Shown one piece after another: positions 10,125 through 19,375 of a stretch of DNA of 37,828 nucleotides (positions within the stretch are counted from its first letter, which is position 1; the number at the start of each line of letters is the position of its first letter). The stretch spans positions 1 to 37,828 of the forward strand of contig CAJNDS010001060.1 of assembly GCA_905221605.1 (NCBI GenBank), read 5' to 3'. Below the pieces are notes generated by a model. The model was not told the DNA's origin. It did not search any database and worked only from the letters and a program-made list of their open reading frames with translations. This stretch comes from Symbiodinium natans (lineage: Eukaryota; Sar; Dinophyceae; Suessiales; Symbiodiniaceae). The translations under genes and the position numbers were made by a program.

Positions 10125-13100
10125 TTACCGCAGTCGCAAGCTTTCCAGGGCGACGTCCGCGAAAGCTGGCGGATAGTGCTGCGTTGCTTTGAGATCAAAG
10201 TTTCGTGAATGATCTCCCTTGCAGGTACATGCAAATGTTTCGGACATTGTTCGCACAAACTGTTCATCGTTCGACATCAGTTTCCAAATCTTTCGGATAG
10301 GTAATCCATCTCTGCCTACCAAGCCTGAAACACAGCCGTGCACTTCGCCAGTGTAATGGGTTCTTTGCTTTGCAAACGAACGGGTGCTTGCCCATCCCCA
10401 GTAGGCACACCTCTGCGGCCATTCTATGACCCATACCCCCACTTGCGGGTGGTTCACCATCACTAAGAAGCTCCGCCAGAGCTTGCGATGCACCGTGAAC
10501 AAAGCTTGTAGATGGTCCTGATAGCCCGGCCGATCTTCGTGTCGCCGTTGGTACGGGCTACCTCCGGTACAAGGAGCGCTGCTCCAGAAAACAACCTTCA
10601 TCCCCCATTCTCTCGCAACGTTCATTGCAGACATGACCCGCTCCACGGTGTCATTTGAGGTTCCGTCAACCCCTTGAGTAATCGGCAGGACAAATACTTG
10701 GTGCACACTTCCTTGCAGGTACAGATTCGAACGTGAACTCGTGCAAAACTCGATCAGCAAAGTTGAATATTCAGTCTCGAGTTCGCATAGCCGACAGAAA
10801 GCTTCATATTCGAGGTTGTCCGGCCCGAGTATCGAATCTAGCACTCCAGACAGCAACAAGCAAGACCTGACTGCCGGGACCTCTCGGAAATCGATGCTGG
10901 TCACATCTTCTAGTCCGAGGGTTGCTGTATGCTTTGCTGTTTGGAGGCGATTTAAATTCTTTGTGAGAAGATCGCTCACATTCTCGGTTCCGGCCACTCC
11001 CTCTACTGCTAACTCGCCGCTATGGACACGGTCTTGGATAAAGCACAACCTCAAGTCTATATGCCGCATGCGCCTGAGTAGCCCCTCCATGCTGGCAATT
11101 TGCCTAGCTGAGGCAGAGTCAGTGTACACGCGGTGGGGTTTCTGGAGGGTGCCCCAGATATGCGCCGTCAATTGCGCAAGTCCTGCCACCTCTTTCGCTG
11201 CCTCGGCGATGGCAAACAACTCTGCCTCTGCTGAGCTGAGTGCGACAACGCTTTGCAGGCGGCTGTACCCCTTTATGCAGTACCACAGACCGTCCACTGC
11301 GATGTAGATCACTCCGCCACTGGTGCTCTTCCGGGCTACGCTCATCTCGCTGCCCCAATTGCTGTCGCAATAGGCTACCAGGCTGGCATTCTCCCCCTCA
11401 TTGGTCTTGCCATCTCCGAGCGGGAAGATTTGATCTAACAGCGGAAACGCTGCTAACCATCGCAGGAACTTGCGAAGTGCATCTTCATGCACTTGCCGTG
11501 GCATGCTTTGTCCGCGCGACAACATGGAGTGAAAGTACGTTATATCTGAGCGAGTTTGACAGAGCCAGCCTATCTTCCCTAGGCAACTTCGGAACCGTGA
11601 GGCTGCTTCACTGGACAGCTCCTTTGAAGGCTCTTCAACACTCTCCTCATCGTACATACTCCTGATGTCGGGTGTCGTCAAGGATGCTTTTACGGTGGAT
11701 ATGTCCCATCCGAAGGATGTAAAGACCGACTTCACATACTCAGGCTTCACCCCAAGCATGATCTGTCGTCCATCCCAACGGATTAAACGACCGAGGAATT
11801 CCATCTGCCCATCTTCGATCAGCCTCCCTGTCACTTTGACTTTCAAGACTGAACTCAGGGCTTCGTGGACGTACTCGAACCCTTTCTCGGTAGAGGACAC
11901 AATGAGCAAATCATCCACGTACGCTAACATGATGATATACTCCCATCCGGATTCAAGGTTGACCCATCTGCTGAAAAGCGTCGGTTCAAGCGGACTCGCT
12001 TGTAAGCCTAGTGCAGATACGATCCTGTTCAAGTGTCGCTGCCAGCTAAGGCTGGCGGAACGCAAACCGTAGAGCGCTTTCTCTAGTATCAAGTACGCGG
12101 TTTCGCCGCTCTCGAGCGCGAATGTACTTGGCAACTCGATAATGGTGGGTTCCACTACCTGCGCAAAGAGAAACGCGGTGGATATGTCGAGGCCGTAAGC
12201 CCGCATCTTTCCCTTCGCCGCCCGTGCAAGGACGATCTTGAGGGCTTCCACCGACGCAGTGTTAGAACTCAACCCCAAATCGAGTGCGGATGGTCGGCCA
12301 TGAGCAAAATCCTTAGCGACTATCCTTGCTCGGACTAGTCCTGGGGCCTTCTGAGTGAGGACCCATCGGGACTTGACCGTCCGACAGTTTGGGTTGGCTT
12401 TGCGGTACTCATCTATCTCGCTCTTTGATCTTGCATAACCAACTTTCAGACTATCGAGCGCATTCACCTCTTTCTTGATTCCTTGCCATGTCTCTTCAGG
12501 GTCCAGCTGAAAACCTTCCAGGTCATCGTAGCTGGCTCTAGGTCGATTCACCCAGAGAGTCCTGTCTTGGATTCTCATGTACGTCCCTGCGGACTCATCT
12601 TCCTTTTTCTCTTTAACTGAAGAGCATACACAAGGGTGGTCTTGGAGATTCAACAACTCAACTGCTTCACGCTCGACCGACTGCTGTTGCTTGTGGTGCT
12701 GTCGTTGTGTTGTTGTGTTCAAGCAAACATACGGGAACTTCTCCACGCTCGACCGACCAACAAGTAGGTGACATGCTGCTTCGACGTCGTAGTGGTCACA
12801 ACAAGAGAGTGGTTGTGGTGTGTAGTGGGCGTTCTCGAGCAATTCCTCCAGGTATCGGACTGGGACCCCCTCATGGAACGTCTGGGGATGCTCTAGAGCG
12901 TCTCCCATCTCTGGAGCTTCTCCCATATCGTCATCCTCAGCCTCGGACGGCTGGTACTCGGACACATTCCAGTCAGCATCCGGTGCTGACATCTCCGGGA
13001 TCTCCAGGTCTCCGACTCCTGCTTGCTCAGGATCAAACGCTCGGACCTCTTCTCCTCCAAAGCGTGTCCGCTTGTTCGGCTTCATTTGCTCGTCATCATC

Positions 13101-16100
13101 GTATGGGTCTTCTCCAATTAGCTCCTCAGGTCTTCGGTCGATCTTCGGTCCTTCATCTAATGCCTCCAGAGCATCATCGATGGAATCACGCAACCATTTC
13201 TGGTATCTCTTCACACACTTTTGGGAATGCCTGCTCGAGCTGACGCCTTCTTGGCATCCTGGGCACTTGGGTGTAACACCATGTTGTCTCACCCAGTCTA
13301 TGGGAGGACCTCCACCTGGAACATATGGGAGAAACAGCTCTTTGGTCTTCGGTGCTTCAGGCGGGGGGACGAAGCCATCTAGGGCCTTTGCACCGGGCAG
13401 AAGATTTGCGTCGAAACGCAACGGGTAGAGCAATTTGAGTCCGGGCGCGATCACCCGTTTCGTCTCCCCACTATCCAAGCGGATTTCCATGGCATGACCT
13501 GTGCTCCCAAGCACTGGTCCCAAGTAGATCCCTCGAGCATACTTGGCATCCGCGTCAGGTCTTCTAGCCCGCGTTATTTTAGCGTATGCTACCGCACCGA
13601 ACGGATACGTGACTTGCGGTCGCACTCGATCTCCGCGGATCTTCTGCATGGGTGTCACGGTCGACCCTACAGAAACTGAAAACCTGTTGTGCGTGTGTGC
13701 TGCGTATTGAAACAAAAGGTCGAAAACATCCGCACACTCACCATCCAAAACAACGCCATGTTCACGCAACTCAAGCTCATGTGTTGCTACGATTCCTTTC
13801 AGGGTCCTAATGGCTCGTTCTGCTGCTGGTGCATGCCTTTCGGGTGCAAAGCTGTCCTCAGTACCCTCACAAAGGTCAGCGAGCCTCGCTGCGATGTTCT
13901 TCGTGAGTCCCTCTGCATCAGACATGAAATGCGGTTGTTTCACACCAAAGTGCCTGACCCAGGGATGCAAATGCTCTGCTGTTGTTGCTGCGCTCTCTCC
14001 CTCAGGTCTAAAGCAAACTGCAATCGCAAAGCTCATGGTATGAACCAGTACGATGAATGCAAGCTTGCGAAAGAAGCACTGGTCAAGCTGAAACTCTCTC
14101 GGGTTCAGGTCGCTACGCTTTCGGGCTGGAGTGGTCCCTCTAGTGCGCTGGCAAAACTCACAGTCAGACATGTATGGTACGTGTCCCTGCATGTGGTGCT
14201 GAAGCTCTGCCTGTTTACTACGCACATTGTCACCAATAATTCCTTCTTCCGTGACTAACTCAAACTGCTGTTGTGGCTGTCGCGTATCGGGCTCTTTTCT
14301 CTCGTCTTGGGACAAAGCTGCAAGGATTGGATTGAGCTTTTCCGTACTCCCTTTCAGGGAGACGGGGAGCGAGAACGATCGCGCTCTTGGCGATCTCGGC
14401 GGCGCCTGATAAGTTCCATAAATGCAGGCGACGGCGCGCCACTCCACGGAATTGGAGTTTCGGGCGTGCGTTCGGGCCGCGGAACTGGAGGTGGCGGAGG
14501 TATCGGGAGCGCCAGCCTTGGCGCGACCGACCTCGCAGCCTGTATGTCCTGCGACCTTGCTCGGCGCCGGTCCTCGTATTGTTGGCCCGTGAGGACCCCC
14601 GCCTCGAGCTGAGCGCGAAGGCTCATTGTGTTGAATGGCCTTCCTGCCGGTGCCAATGTCCCCGCTTCTCCTGTTTCCATCGTTTCTGCCATCCTCATCA
14701 CCGTGCTGGAGAGGTCGCTGGTGGCTTTCGGGGGTGTCAAGCTGACCGGCAGTTGGGCATGGTCCTTCACCTGCATCCGCAGGAAGCTCTCCCTCAAAGG
14801 TCCGAGGGCTTGCAGCCCTTCTGAGGTGTGGCCTGGTGTGCTCAGATGCAGTTGCAGATACGGACCATGATAGCCCAGGTTGGAAAGTGATTCCCGCCAT
14901 GGAGGTGTCACTCGGAGAGTGCTCTTTGCATGCCTGGGCTCGGGGCCCCGGCGGTGTTCCGTGTACACTGCTGTCGGGCTGACCGGTTCCCCCGGCGGCT
15001 GCGTCATGGAGATAGGGGGATGCTCCGGATGTGCTGGGGTCGTTGGAGCTGGAACCCCTGTGGTTGGCCTCCATTCTCCCCAATCCTCGTCGGACTCGTC
15101 TATCTCCACCACCATTGTCGATGGTCCTGGCCTTGGGCTCGCCGGTGCTGCCGCGGTTGTTTCCTTCGGGTTCGGCTGAGGAAACTCGCTCGGTCCCAGC
15201 GCAACCACTGAGCGAGCCTTGCCCTCTGTCACTCCAAGTTCCAGCTGCTCTGGTTCCGCAAGAGCTTGCTCCCATGTGGCCCAATCCACCGGGTTCTGCG
15301 TCACGTGGAGGCCCTCCTTGGAGATGGTCTGCGTGAAGCCCTGCATGTTGGCTTCGTGTGGTTCGCTCATCAAATGGGCTTCGGTGACATACTTCTGGCA
15401 TAGGAGGCAAAACAGCGTCACCGGCGTATCCGGTGGATCGCTGGCTCCCGAAGCTTGTGCCGTCCAAGCTCCTCCAAATCGACGAGCAATCCACGTCATC
15501 CAGCCTGTCGACGCCCAGCGCCGTTTTCCTCTCCGTGTTGGCGCTGACGATGCCGGCGTGGGGCCGGATGGCTCCCGAGGATCGACTCCCATGGTCGATT
15601 GATCCACATGGTCCGGCAGCAAATTCCGCACCGGTCTCTCGGCCTTGGCTTTTTCCTTGGATTTGATCTTCGGCGTCGGCTTCATCAGCACCATAGCGGG
15701 TCCCTTGGCTGGAGCCTCTGACATCGAAGGATCCGTTTGGAATTCCCTCACCCCAGTGTGGGACGACGGTGCCTCCGCCGCTTCCGTCTCTTCCATGATG
15801 TACTCTATCGAAGGAGATGAGGTCGAAGGGTCCACCCTTGCCGAATCCAAATCCAGATCCATCTCGTCCCCTCCAGTGGACTCCGCCTCGGCATACGTTG
15901 CCTGGAGCTCCTCTCGGAGATTCTGTGGAAGCTCTATGCCGTGTTGCGCGGCGTTGGCCTCCAACAATATCAGTCTCCTGCGTCTCGCCCCCTGGCGCAT
16001 GCCTTCCAACTCTTGAATGCTTCGTTGCATCGTGGCACTCGGATCCATAGCGGCGGTCTCCTATCTGTCCTACTCTAGGAAAACTTCGCCTCTTTGAGCA

Positions 16101-18890
16101 ATCCAAGCTGCCAATCTCAACCTCATCAGGGAAATCCTCCAAGCAAGCACGACAGACAACTGTTTCCCTACCATGCTCATGCACAAGACGCTCAACTGCT
16201 GGTGTGGTGCTGTTGTCCTGTTGCTTGTGTGAGATAACGCTGCTGTCATTTTCAAATACAAGCCGCTCGACTGCTGGTGTGGTGCTGTTGTCCTGTTGCT
16301 TGTGTGAGATAACGCTGTTGTCTTCACTAAAAATCAAGCGTTCATCCCTATCAAGCTCACGAACAACTGGCGTATCCACATAACTGAAAAATTGAAGTTG
16401 ATCCCTCGCAGAGCCGGAAACGTCACCGACTGTCCTTAGTCTGTCCTTAGCTTCGCCTTGGTCCAGGTCAACATGTTCGTGGCTCGTCTGAAACTCGCAA
16501 TCAACTACCTCATCAAGACATGAAACATCCAGCAATTCGGGGTTTTCGGGCTCAACACACACTCTCGCAGAGCTGCGATGACCTCGATTCGAAGTCGAAC
16601 GATGAAAATCACGACTCGAAGACGACTTGCGAGACCGACTTCGACGAAACTGTTCCGTTTTGGCGATCAAATCCTGCGGTTTCAGCGCTAAAGGATGGTC
16701 ATTCCGAACTGACGCAAGCCAACTAACTGAAGCAAACATGGTTGGTCTCAGCGTTACGCCGTGCTTTCGGACGGTAATTACGCCCTGCTGGCCGCACATT
16801 GCTGGCTCCCAACCTCCATTCTGACAAAGCAAGTTGATATTCAGCAAATTGTGCTTGATCTGATCGGAAATGACGGCTTCAAACCTAGCCCTACACATGT
16901 ACACAGCGTCACCCTCATGCTCAGAACTGCTCTTCGATGATGCTGGAGTGGTGGTTTCAAAGCAAACTTCCACTAAAACATGCGTCGATCCGCCAATCTC
17001 AACGGAATCTCCTGTCGCAGTCTCCGCATACGACTTCGGGCGTCCTTCAAGCCATGCAAGGACCTTCACATGATCACTCTCAAGCGTCTCTCTCGTGATG
17101 ATGTGGAACGAACTACCAGAGTCAATCAGCCAGTAAATACGATCATCTGAAGGAAAACTAACCACTTGGTTCGTGAGCATCATACCAAAGTGATATCCCT
17201 CCAGAAACGTCTTGATTGATGACTGTGTTTTTCCACTACCCTTGGTTGTGGGCTGCGCTGCTGCTTTCGCCGATGTAGACGATGAGGACGATGGTGCCTC
17301 TGGCTGCGTCGTAACGACCTGGCTCGTCGCCGCTGCGGCTTTGTCCTTCGGAGGTGCCCAGCAGTCGCGTGCCCAGTGTCCAGTCTTCCCGCAGTTCCGG
17401 CAGACATCCGTCTTCTTCGCCTCTCTGCTCTTGCTCCGAGCTCTGTCTCCTTTTCCGCTTCGCTCACCTTTCTTGTCCTTTCCTTTCGCTTTGCCGCCCT
17501 TCAGTCCCTTTTCTCCTTTCTCGCCTTTGTTGCCCTTGTTGCCCTTGGAGCCTTTGTTGCTCTTGTCTCTGTCGCCCTTCTCGCCCTTACCGCCCTTGAA
17601 AGCATTCGCATACCCGGATGCTCCTTCTCTCTGGAAGTCCATCACACGAAGTTGCTCGTCGTAAAACTGCAAACCAGTCATCAGCTCACCCATGCTCTTT
17701 GTTGAGTGATGGAGGAGCAGATATCTCTTGGTCTCAGAATCCAAGTGCTTCATCAGGCACAGGACTCCCTCTTGTTCTCCGATGAGCAACTCCGGGAAGC
17801 GATGCTTCACCTGCGCCTCGAACTTGAGAAGCTCGGTGGTGTACCACCTGGCGACATCAAGTGGTCGCTTGAGATGCTTTGGTGGCACCAGGCCTAACGC
17901 CTGTTCGCGGAGGGCCTGTCCCTCCACTCTGGAGCGAACTGACAATTCGTTGTTCAACGAGCGCCAGAGTTCGTATCCGGCACTTGCTCCCATTTGTTTC
18001 ACCTCGATGAGATGCACCAAATCTTGCCCACGTTGGAACTTGCTCATGGACTGACGAAGCAAAAACCAAAGTTTGGTTGACCGGGCTGCTTTCCCGGCTT
18101 CAAGCCTCACTTGCAAGACTTCCACATTGCTACTGATCGCTTCTTGCAATTCCGTAGCGTAGCGGTCGTCGAGCAAACAAAGCCAACTCGTAAGTTCGTC
18201 TCTGTAGGCCGTCCAAACTCGGATTTCAGCATGTCTGCTCGTCATGGACGCATAGTTCAGCTGAGGCAACTGTGGAATGTAACCCTCTGCTCTCTTGTTT
18301 CGTACACCAGAGTCTACTTCCATGTCCACAGGGGTCGATGCATTCGCAGGTGCTGCTGAGGGGTCTCCTCCAGGTGTAGGACTCGTCGACGATGAAGCTG
18401 CAGCTGCTGCAATATGCGCATTGGCAGCATTCGCACTTGCAAGCTGCAATGCTTGCGTAAGCATGGCACTCATCTGTTGAAGTTGAGCTGCCTGCTGTCG
18501 GATCTGCTCGTCCTGCGCTTGCAGCATTGCTCTCGTGAACTCCATCTGTTGAGCTACTCCAGGTGCAACGGGCAACTGCATATTCGGAACTTGAAGGGGC
18601 TCTTGTGGTGCCGTCTGAGGGGGTGTTCCCATCTGGTAGAACTGAGGTCCAAACGAGGGTACAGCCCTGACTGGTGGCTGATGGCCTGCTCCAGTCGTAG
18701 CTGTCCACTGCCTTGGGTCTACTCCGCGTGGAACTGAAGCTGGTCGTGCTGGTAAAGACCTTCCACGTTCTCTTCTCCCACGGGCACTTGGTGACCTTGC
18801 ACCAGAAAGCCCTGTGGAACTCAGGCTGCTTGCACTGCGGCCTCTAGGAGAACGGTCTCGTCCAGGTACACGTTCTTCACCATTGTCCAT
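10125..18890 (-). CDS. gag-pol: Copia Gag-Pol polyprotein, element 1 (2,921 aa)
   Basis: Single-ORF retrotransposon polyprotein. Residues 1-50 are Ser/Arg-rich, and a Gag helical domain covers about 200-425. A Lys/Gly-rich run precedes the CCHC zinc knuckle CRNCGKTGHWARDC (497-510). The protease motif is DSGS at D590. The integrase has an HHCC finger (H1565/1566, H1570, C1577, C1580) and D1603, D1658, E1691. The RT has D2235 and YVDD at 2324-2327. RNase H has D2509, E2557 (SSAEAE) and D2591. After RNase H, a roughly 230-residue extension has an APC motif at C2774 and EWP at 2823. The protein is about twice the usual copia length because of the 950-residue PR-IN spacer and this extension. Part of the spacer overlaps a second ORF (14354-16048) and has atypical Gly/Arg/Ser/His-rich composition there. 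The chosen ATG is 14 bp after the primer-binding site. Confidence 0.92.
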   Translation of the reverse strand: MDNGEERVPGRDRSPRGRSASSLSSTGLSGARSPSARGRRERGRSLPARPASVPRGVDPRQWTATTGAGHQPPVRAVPSFGPQFYQMGTPPQTAPQEPLQVPNMQLPVAPGVAQQMEFTRAMLQAQDEQIRQQAAQLQQMSAMLTQALQLASANAANAHIAAAAASSSTSPTPGGDPSAAPANASTPVDMEVDSGVRNKRAEGYIPQLPQLNYASMTSRHAEIRVWTAYRDELTSWLCLLDDRYATELQEAISSNVEVLQVRLEAGKAARSTKLWFLLRQSMSKFQRGQDLVHLIEVKQMGASAGYELWRSLNNELSVRSRVEGQALREQALGLVPPKHLKRPLDVARWYTTELLKFEAQVKHRFPELLIGEQEGVLCLMKHLDSETKRYLLLHHSTKSMGELMTGLQFYDEQLRVMDFQREGASGYANAFKGGKGEKGDRDKSNKGSKGNKGNKGEKGEKGLKGGKAKGKDKKGERSGKGDRARSKSREAKKTDVCRNCGKTGHWARDCWAPPKDKAAAATSQVVTTQPEAPSSSSSTSAKAAAQPTTKGSGKTQSSIKTFLEGYHFGMMLTNQVVSFPSDDRIYWLIDSGSSFHIITRETLESDHVKVLAWLEGRPKSYAETATGDSVEIGGSTHVLVEVCFETTTPASSKSSSEHEGDAVYMCRARFEAVISDQIKHNLLNINLLCQNGGWEPAMCGQQGVITVRKHGVTLRPTMFASVSWLASVRNDHPLALKPQDLIAKTEQFRRSRSRKSSSSRDFHRSTSNRGHRSSARVCVEPENPELLDVSCLDEVVDCEFQTSHEHVDLDQGEAKDRLRTVGDVSGSARDQLQFFSYVDTPVVRELDRDERLIFSEDNSVISHKQQDNSTTPAVERLVFENDSSVISHKQQDNSTTPAVERLVHEHGRETVVCRACLEDFPDEVEIGSLDCSKRRSFPRVGQIGDRRYGSECHDATKHSRVGRHAPGGETQETDIVGGQRRATRHRASTESPRGAPGNVCRGGVHWRGRDGSGFGFGKGGPFDLISFDRVHHGRDGSGGGTVVPHWGEGIPNGSFDVRGSSQGTRYGADEADAEDQIQGKSQGRETGAEFAAGPCGSIDHGSRSSGAIRPHAGIVSANTERKTALGVDRLDDVDCSSIWRSLDGTSFGSQRSTGYAGDAVLPPMPEVCHRSPFDERTTRSQHAGLHADHLQGGPPRDAEPGGLGHMGASSCGTRAAGTWSDRGQGSLSGCAGTERVSSAEPEGNNRGSTGEPKARTIDNGGGDRRVRRGLGRMEANHRGSSSNDPSTSGASPYLHDAAAGGTGQPDSSVHGTPPGPRAQACKEHSPSDTSMAGITFQPGLSWSVSATASEHTRPHLRRAASPRTFEGELPADAGEGPCPTAGQLDTPESHQRPLQHGDEDGRNDGNRRSGDIGTGRKAIQHNEPSRSARGGGPHGPTIRGPAPSKVAGHTGCEVGRAKAGAPDTSATSSSAARTHARNSNSVEWRAVACIYGTYQAPPRSPRARSFSLPVSLKGSTEKLNPILAALSQDERKEPDTRQPQQQFELVTEEGIIGDNVRSKQAELQHHMQGHVPYMSDCEFCQRTRGTTPARKRSDLNPREFQLDQCFFRKLAFIVLVHTMSFAIAVCFRPEGESAATTAEHLHPWVRHFGVKQPHFMSDAEGLTKNIAARLADLCEGTEDSFAPERHAPAAERAIRTLKGIVATHELELREHGVVLDGECADVFDLLFQYAAHTHNRFSVSVGSTVTPMQKIRGDRVRPQVTYPFGAVAYAKITRARRPDADAKYARGIYLGPVLGSTGHAMEIRLDSGETKRVIAPGLKLLYPLRFDANLLPGAKALDGFVPPPEAPKTKELFLPYVPGGGPPIDWVRQHGVTPKCPGCQEGVSSSRHSQKCVKRYQKWLRDSIDDALEALDEGPKIDRRPEELIGEDPYDDDEQMKPNKRTRFGGEEVRAFDPEQAGVGDLEIPEMSAPDADWNVSEYQPSEAEDDDMGEAPEMGDALEHPQTFHEGVPVRYLEELLENAHYTPQPLSCCDHYDVEAACHLLVGRSSVEKFPYVCLNTTTQRQHHKQQQSVEREAVELLNLQDHPCVCSSVKEKKEDESAGTYMRIQDRTLWVNRPRASYDDLEGFQLDPEETWQGIKKEVNALDSLKVGYARSKSEIDEYRKANPNCRTVKSRWVLTQKAPGLVRARIVAKDFAHGRPSALDLGLSSNTASVEALKIVLARAAKGKMRAYGLDISTAFLFAQVVEPTIIELPSTFALESGETAYLILEKALYGLRSASLSWQRHLNRIVSALGLQASPLEPTLFSRWVNLESGWEYIIMLAYVDDLLIVSSTEKGFEYVHEALSSVLKVKVTGRLIEDGQMEFLGRLIRWDGRQIMLGVKPEYVKSVFTSFGWDISTVKASLTTPDIRSMYDEESVEEPSKELSSEAASRFRSCLGKIGWLCQTRSDITYFHSMLSRGQSMPRQVHEDALRKFLRWLAAFPLLDQIFPLGDGKTNEGENASLVAYCDSNWGSEMSVARKSTSGGVIYIAVDGLWYCIKGYSRLQSVVALSSAEAELFAIAEAAKEVAGLAQLTAHIWGTLQKPHRVYTDSASARQIASMEGLLRRMRHIDLRLCFIQDRVHSGELAVEGVAGTENVSDLLTKNLNRLQTAKHTATLGLEDVTSIDFREVPAVRSCLLLSGVLDSILGPDNLEYEAFCRLCELETEYSTLLIEFCTSSRSNLYLQGSVHQVFVLPITQGVDGTSNDTVERVMSAMNVAREWGMKVVFWSSAPCTGGSPYQRRHEDRPGYQDHLQALFTVHRKLWRSFLVMVNHPQVGVWVIEWPQRCAYWGWASTRSFAKQRTHYTGEVHGCVSGLVGRDGLPIRKIWKLMSNDEQFVRTMSETFACTCKGDHSRNFDLKATQHYPPAFADVALESLRLR
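14354..16048 (-). CDS. Second-frame ORF inside element 1 polyprotein (564 aa)
   Basis: A 564-codon ATG-initiated ORF lies entirely within the polyprotein gene, on the same strand in the +1 frame, across the spacer between protease and integrase. Its composition is more protein-like than the polyprotein frame here. The N-terminus is helical and basic (RQGARRRRLILLEANAAQ), then acidic, then a Cys/His cluster FCLLCQKYVTEAH...EPH resembles a C2H2 finger. A Pro-rich part follows and the end is Arg/Ser-rich (RRRRDRQERDRSRSPSP). The ATG context GCTATGG is favourable. It has no recognised homologue in my knowledge. Expression could be by internal initiation, frameshift or a separate trans-spliced mRNA; none is shown by the sequence. 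It could instead be the ancestral frame of a captured segment. Confidence 0.5.
   Translation of the reverse strand: MDPSATMQRSIQELEGMRQGARRRRLILLEANAAQHGIELPQNLREELQATYAEAESTGGDEMDLDLDSARVDPSTSSPSIEYIMEETEAAEAPSSHTGVREFQTDPSMSEAPAKGPAMVLMKPTPKIKSKEKAKAERPVRNLLPDHVDQSTMGVDPREPSGPTPASSAPTRRGKRRWASTGWMTWIARRFGGAWTAQASGASDPPDTPVTLFCLLCQKYVTEAHLMSEPHEANMQGFTQTISKEGLHVTQNPVDWATWEQALAEPEQLELGVTEGKARSVVALGPSEFPQPNPKETTAAAPASPRPGPSTMVVEIDESDEDWGEWRPTTGVPAPTTPAHPEHPPISMTQPPGEPVSPTAVYTEHRRGPEPRHAKSTLRVTPPWRESLSNLGYHGPYLQLHLSTPGHTSEGLQALGPLRESFLRMQVKDHAQLPVSLTPPKATSDLSSTVMRMAETMETGEAGTLAPAGRPFNTMSLRAQLEAGVLTGQQYEDRRRARSQDIQAARSVAPRLALPIPPPPPVPRPERTPETPIPWSGAPSPAFMELIRRRRDRQERDRSRSPSP
16184..16333 (-). 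repeat. 75-bp in-frame tandem repeat in element 1
   Basis: Two copies of a 75-bp sequence lie head to tail and keep the polyprotein frame. They give a repeated 25-residue block containing VISHKQQDNSTTPAVERLV. The block sits just upstream of the second-frame ORF, in the PR-IN spacer, and looks like recent slippage duplication. Confidence 0.85.
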
Positions 18891-18903
18891 GCTGGAGCAC
18901 GAA

Positions 18904-18915
18904 GCTCCGCTACCA
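18904..18915 (-). promoter_or_regulatory. Primer-binding site of element 1
   Basis: The minus strand reads TGGTAGCGGAGC, 13 bp before the ATG. Starting with TGG, it can pair with the CCA end of a tRNA. Elements 2 and 3 carry the identical 12-mer in the same position. It resembles the plant copia site TGGTATCAGAGC, which pairs with initiator methionine tRNA. Confidence 0.85.
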
Positions 18916-19375
18916 CGTTGAAACTCGTGGCACAGCTACGGGGGCCTAAGGGACCTCAGGTCAAGACTACACTCAACCCTCACAGCACGAAGTGCGGACT
19001 CTTTTCACTGCGCTGTTCACAGCTTCTCGAGCTCCGCTCGTCTTGAGCCAATGCGAGCACGGCTCTCCAGCTTCAATTCACTGTCTGCCAGCACATGGGA
19101 AAACAAAGGTACTTCAGGTGAAAACACTCAGCCATGGAACTTCTACTCCTAAACACTGTGGGTAGGTTCCTAGCACCTCTTAGGTGCTCTGCTGAGTTCT
19201 GTGCAAACCTAAACTGGCTTGAGTCACTTCTGGTCACCAAATACCAGGTCACAAACAGGAAACAGTTCCGACAAACGAGTTTCGAGAAAACGAACAGAAA
19301 ACGGTTCTTCCCACTCAAAACACGGTCTCACCAAGCCAAGAGAAATCTGCACTCCTTGAACCTATGCTTCACACT
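18916..19375 (-). repeat. 5' LTR region of element 1 (outer edge uncertain)
   Basis: This non-coding stretch lies between the primer-binding site and the structural-gene fragment. Its inner edge reads GAGTTTCAACG before the primer-binding site, so the LTR end CA may be followed by three bases. The outer edge is placed by where coding-like sequence stops, and a TGTGAAG there could be the LTR start. No second copy is visible to confirm it. It contains the SL-like motif at 19042-19062. Confidence 0.5.
19042..19062 (-). promoter_or_regulatory. Spliced-leader-like sequence in element 1 LTR
   Basis: The minus strand reads CCGTGCTCGCATTGGCTCAAG, quoted here in two parts as CCGTGCTCGCA and TTGGCTCAAG. 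By eye it matches 15 of 21 positions of the dinoflagellate spliced leader, including its first four and last ten bases. Its 3' end lies about 130 bp upstream of the primer-binding site. Confidence 0.6.

Larger units (their letters stand above)
9900..19375 (-). mobile_element. Ty1/copia LTR retrotransposon, element 1
   Basis: The minus-strand order is LTR-like region (about 18916-19375), primer-binding site (18904-18915), one polyprotein ORF (10125-18890), about 200 bp of 3' untranslated DNA, a purine tract (9913-9922), then the array. The internal order Gag, protease, integrase, RT, RNase H defines the Ty1/copia superfamily. The reading frame and every catalytic motif I checked are intact, so the copy may be young. 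The outer edge of the 5' LTR is uncertain and the 3' LTR beyond its first bases lies outside the window or is lost. Confidence 0.8.

Noticed and set aside
10741-11307. A 188-codon plus-strand ORF opposite element 1's RNase H region
   Set aside because: It is antisense to well-conserved RT/RNase H codons and its product has no recognisable motif; a shadow of the real gene.
14387-16050. Several plus-strand ORFs of 100-145 codons opposite the element 1 spacer
   Set aside because: They are antisense to two overlapping minus-strand frames in GC-rich DNA with few stops; nothing protein-like in them.
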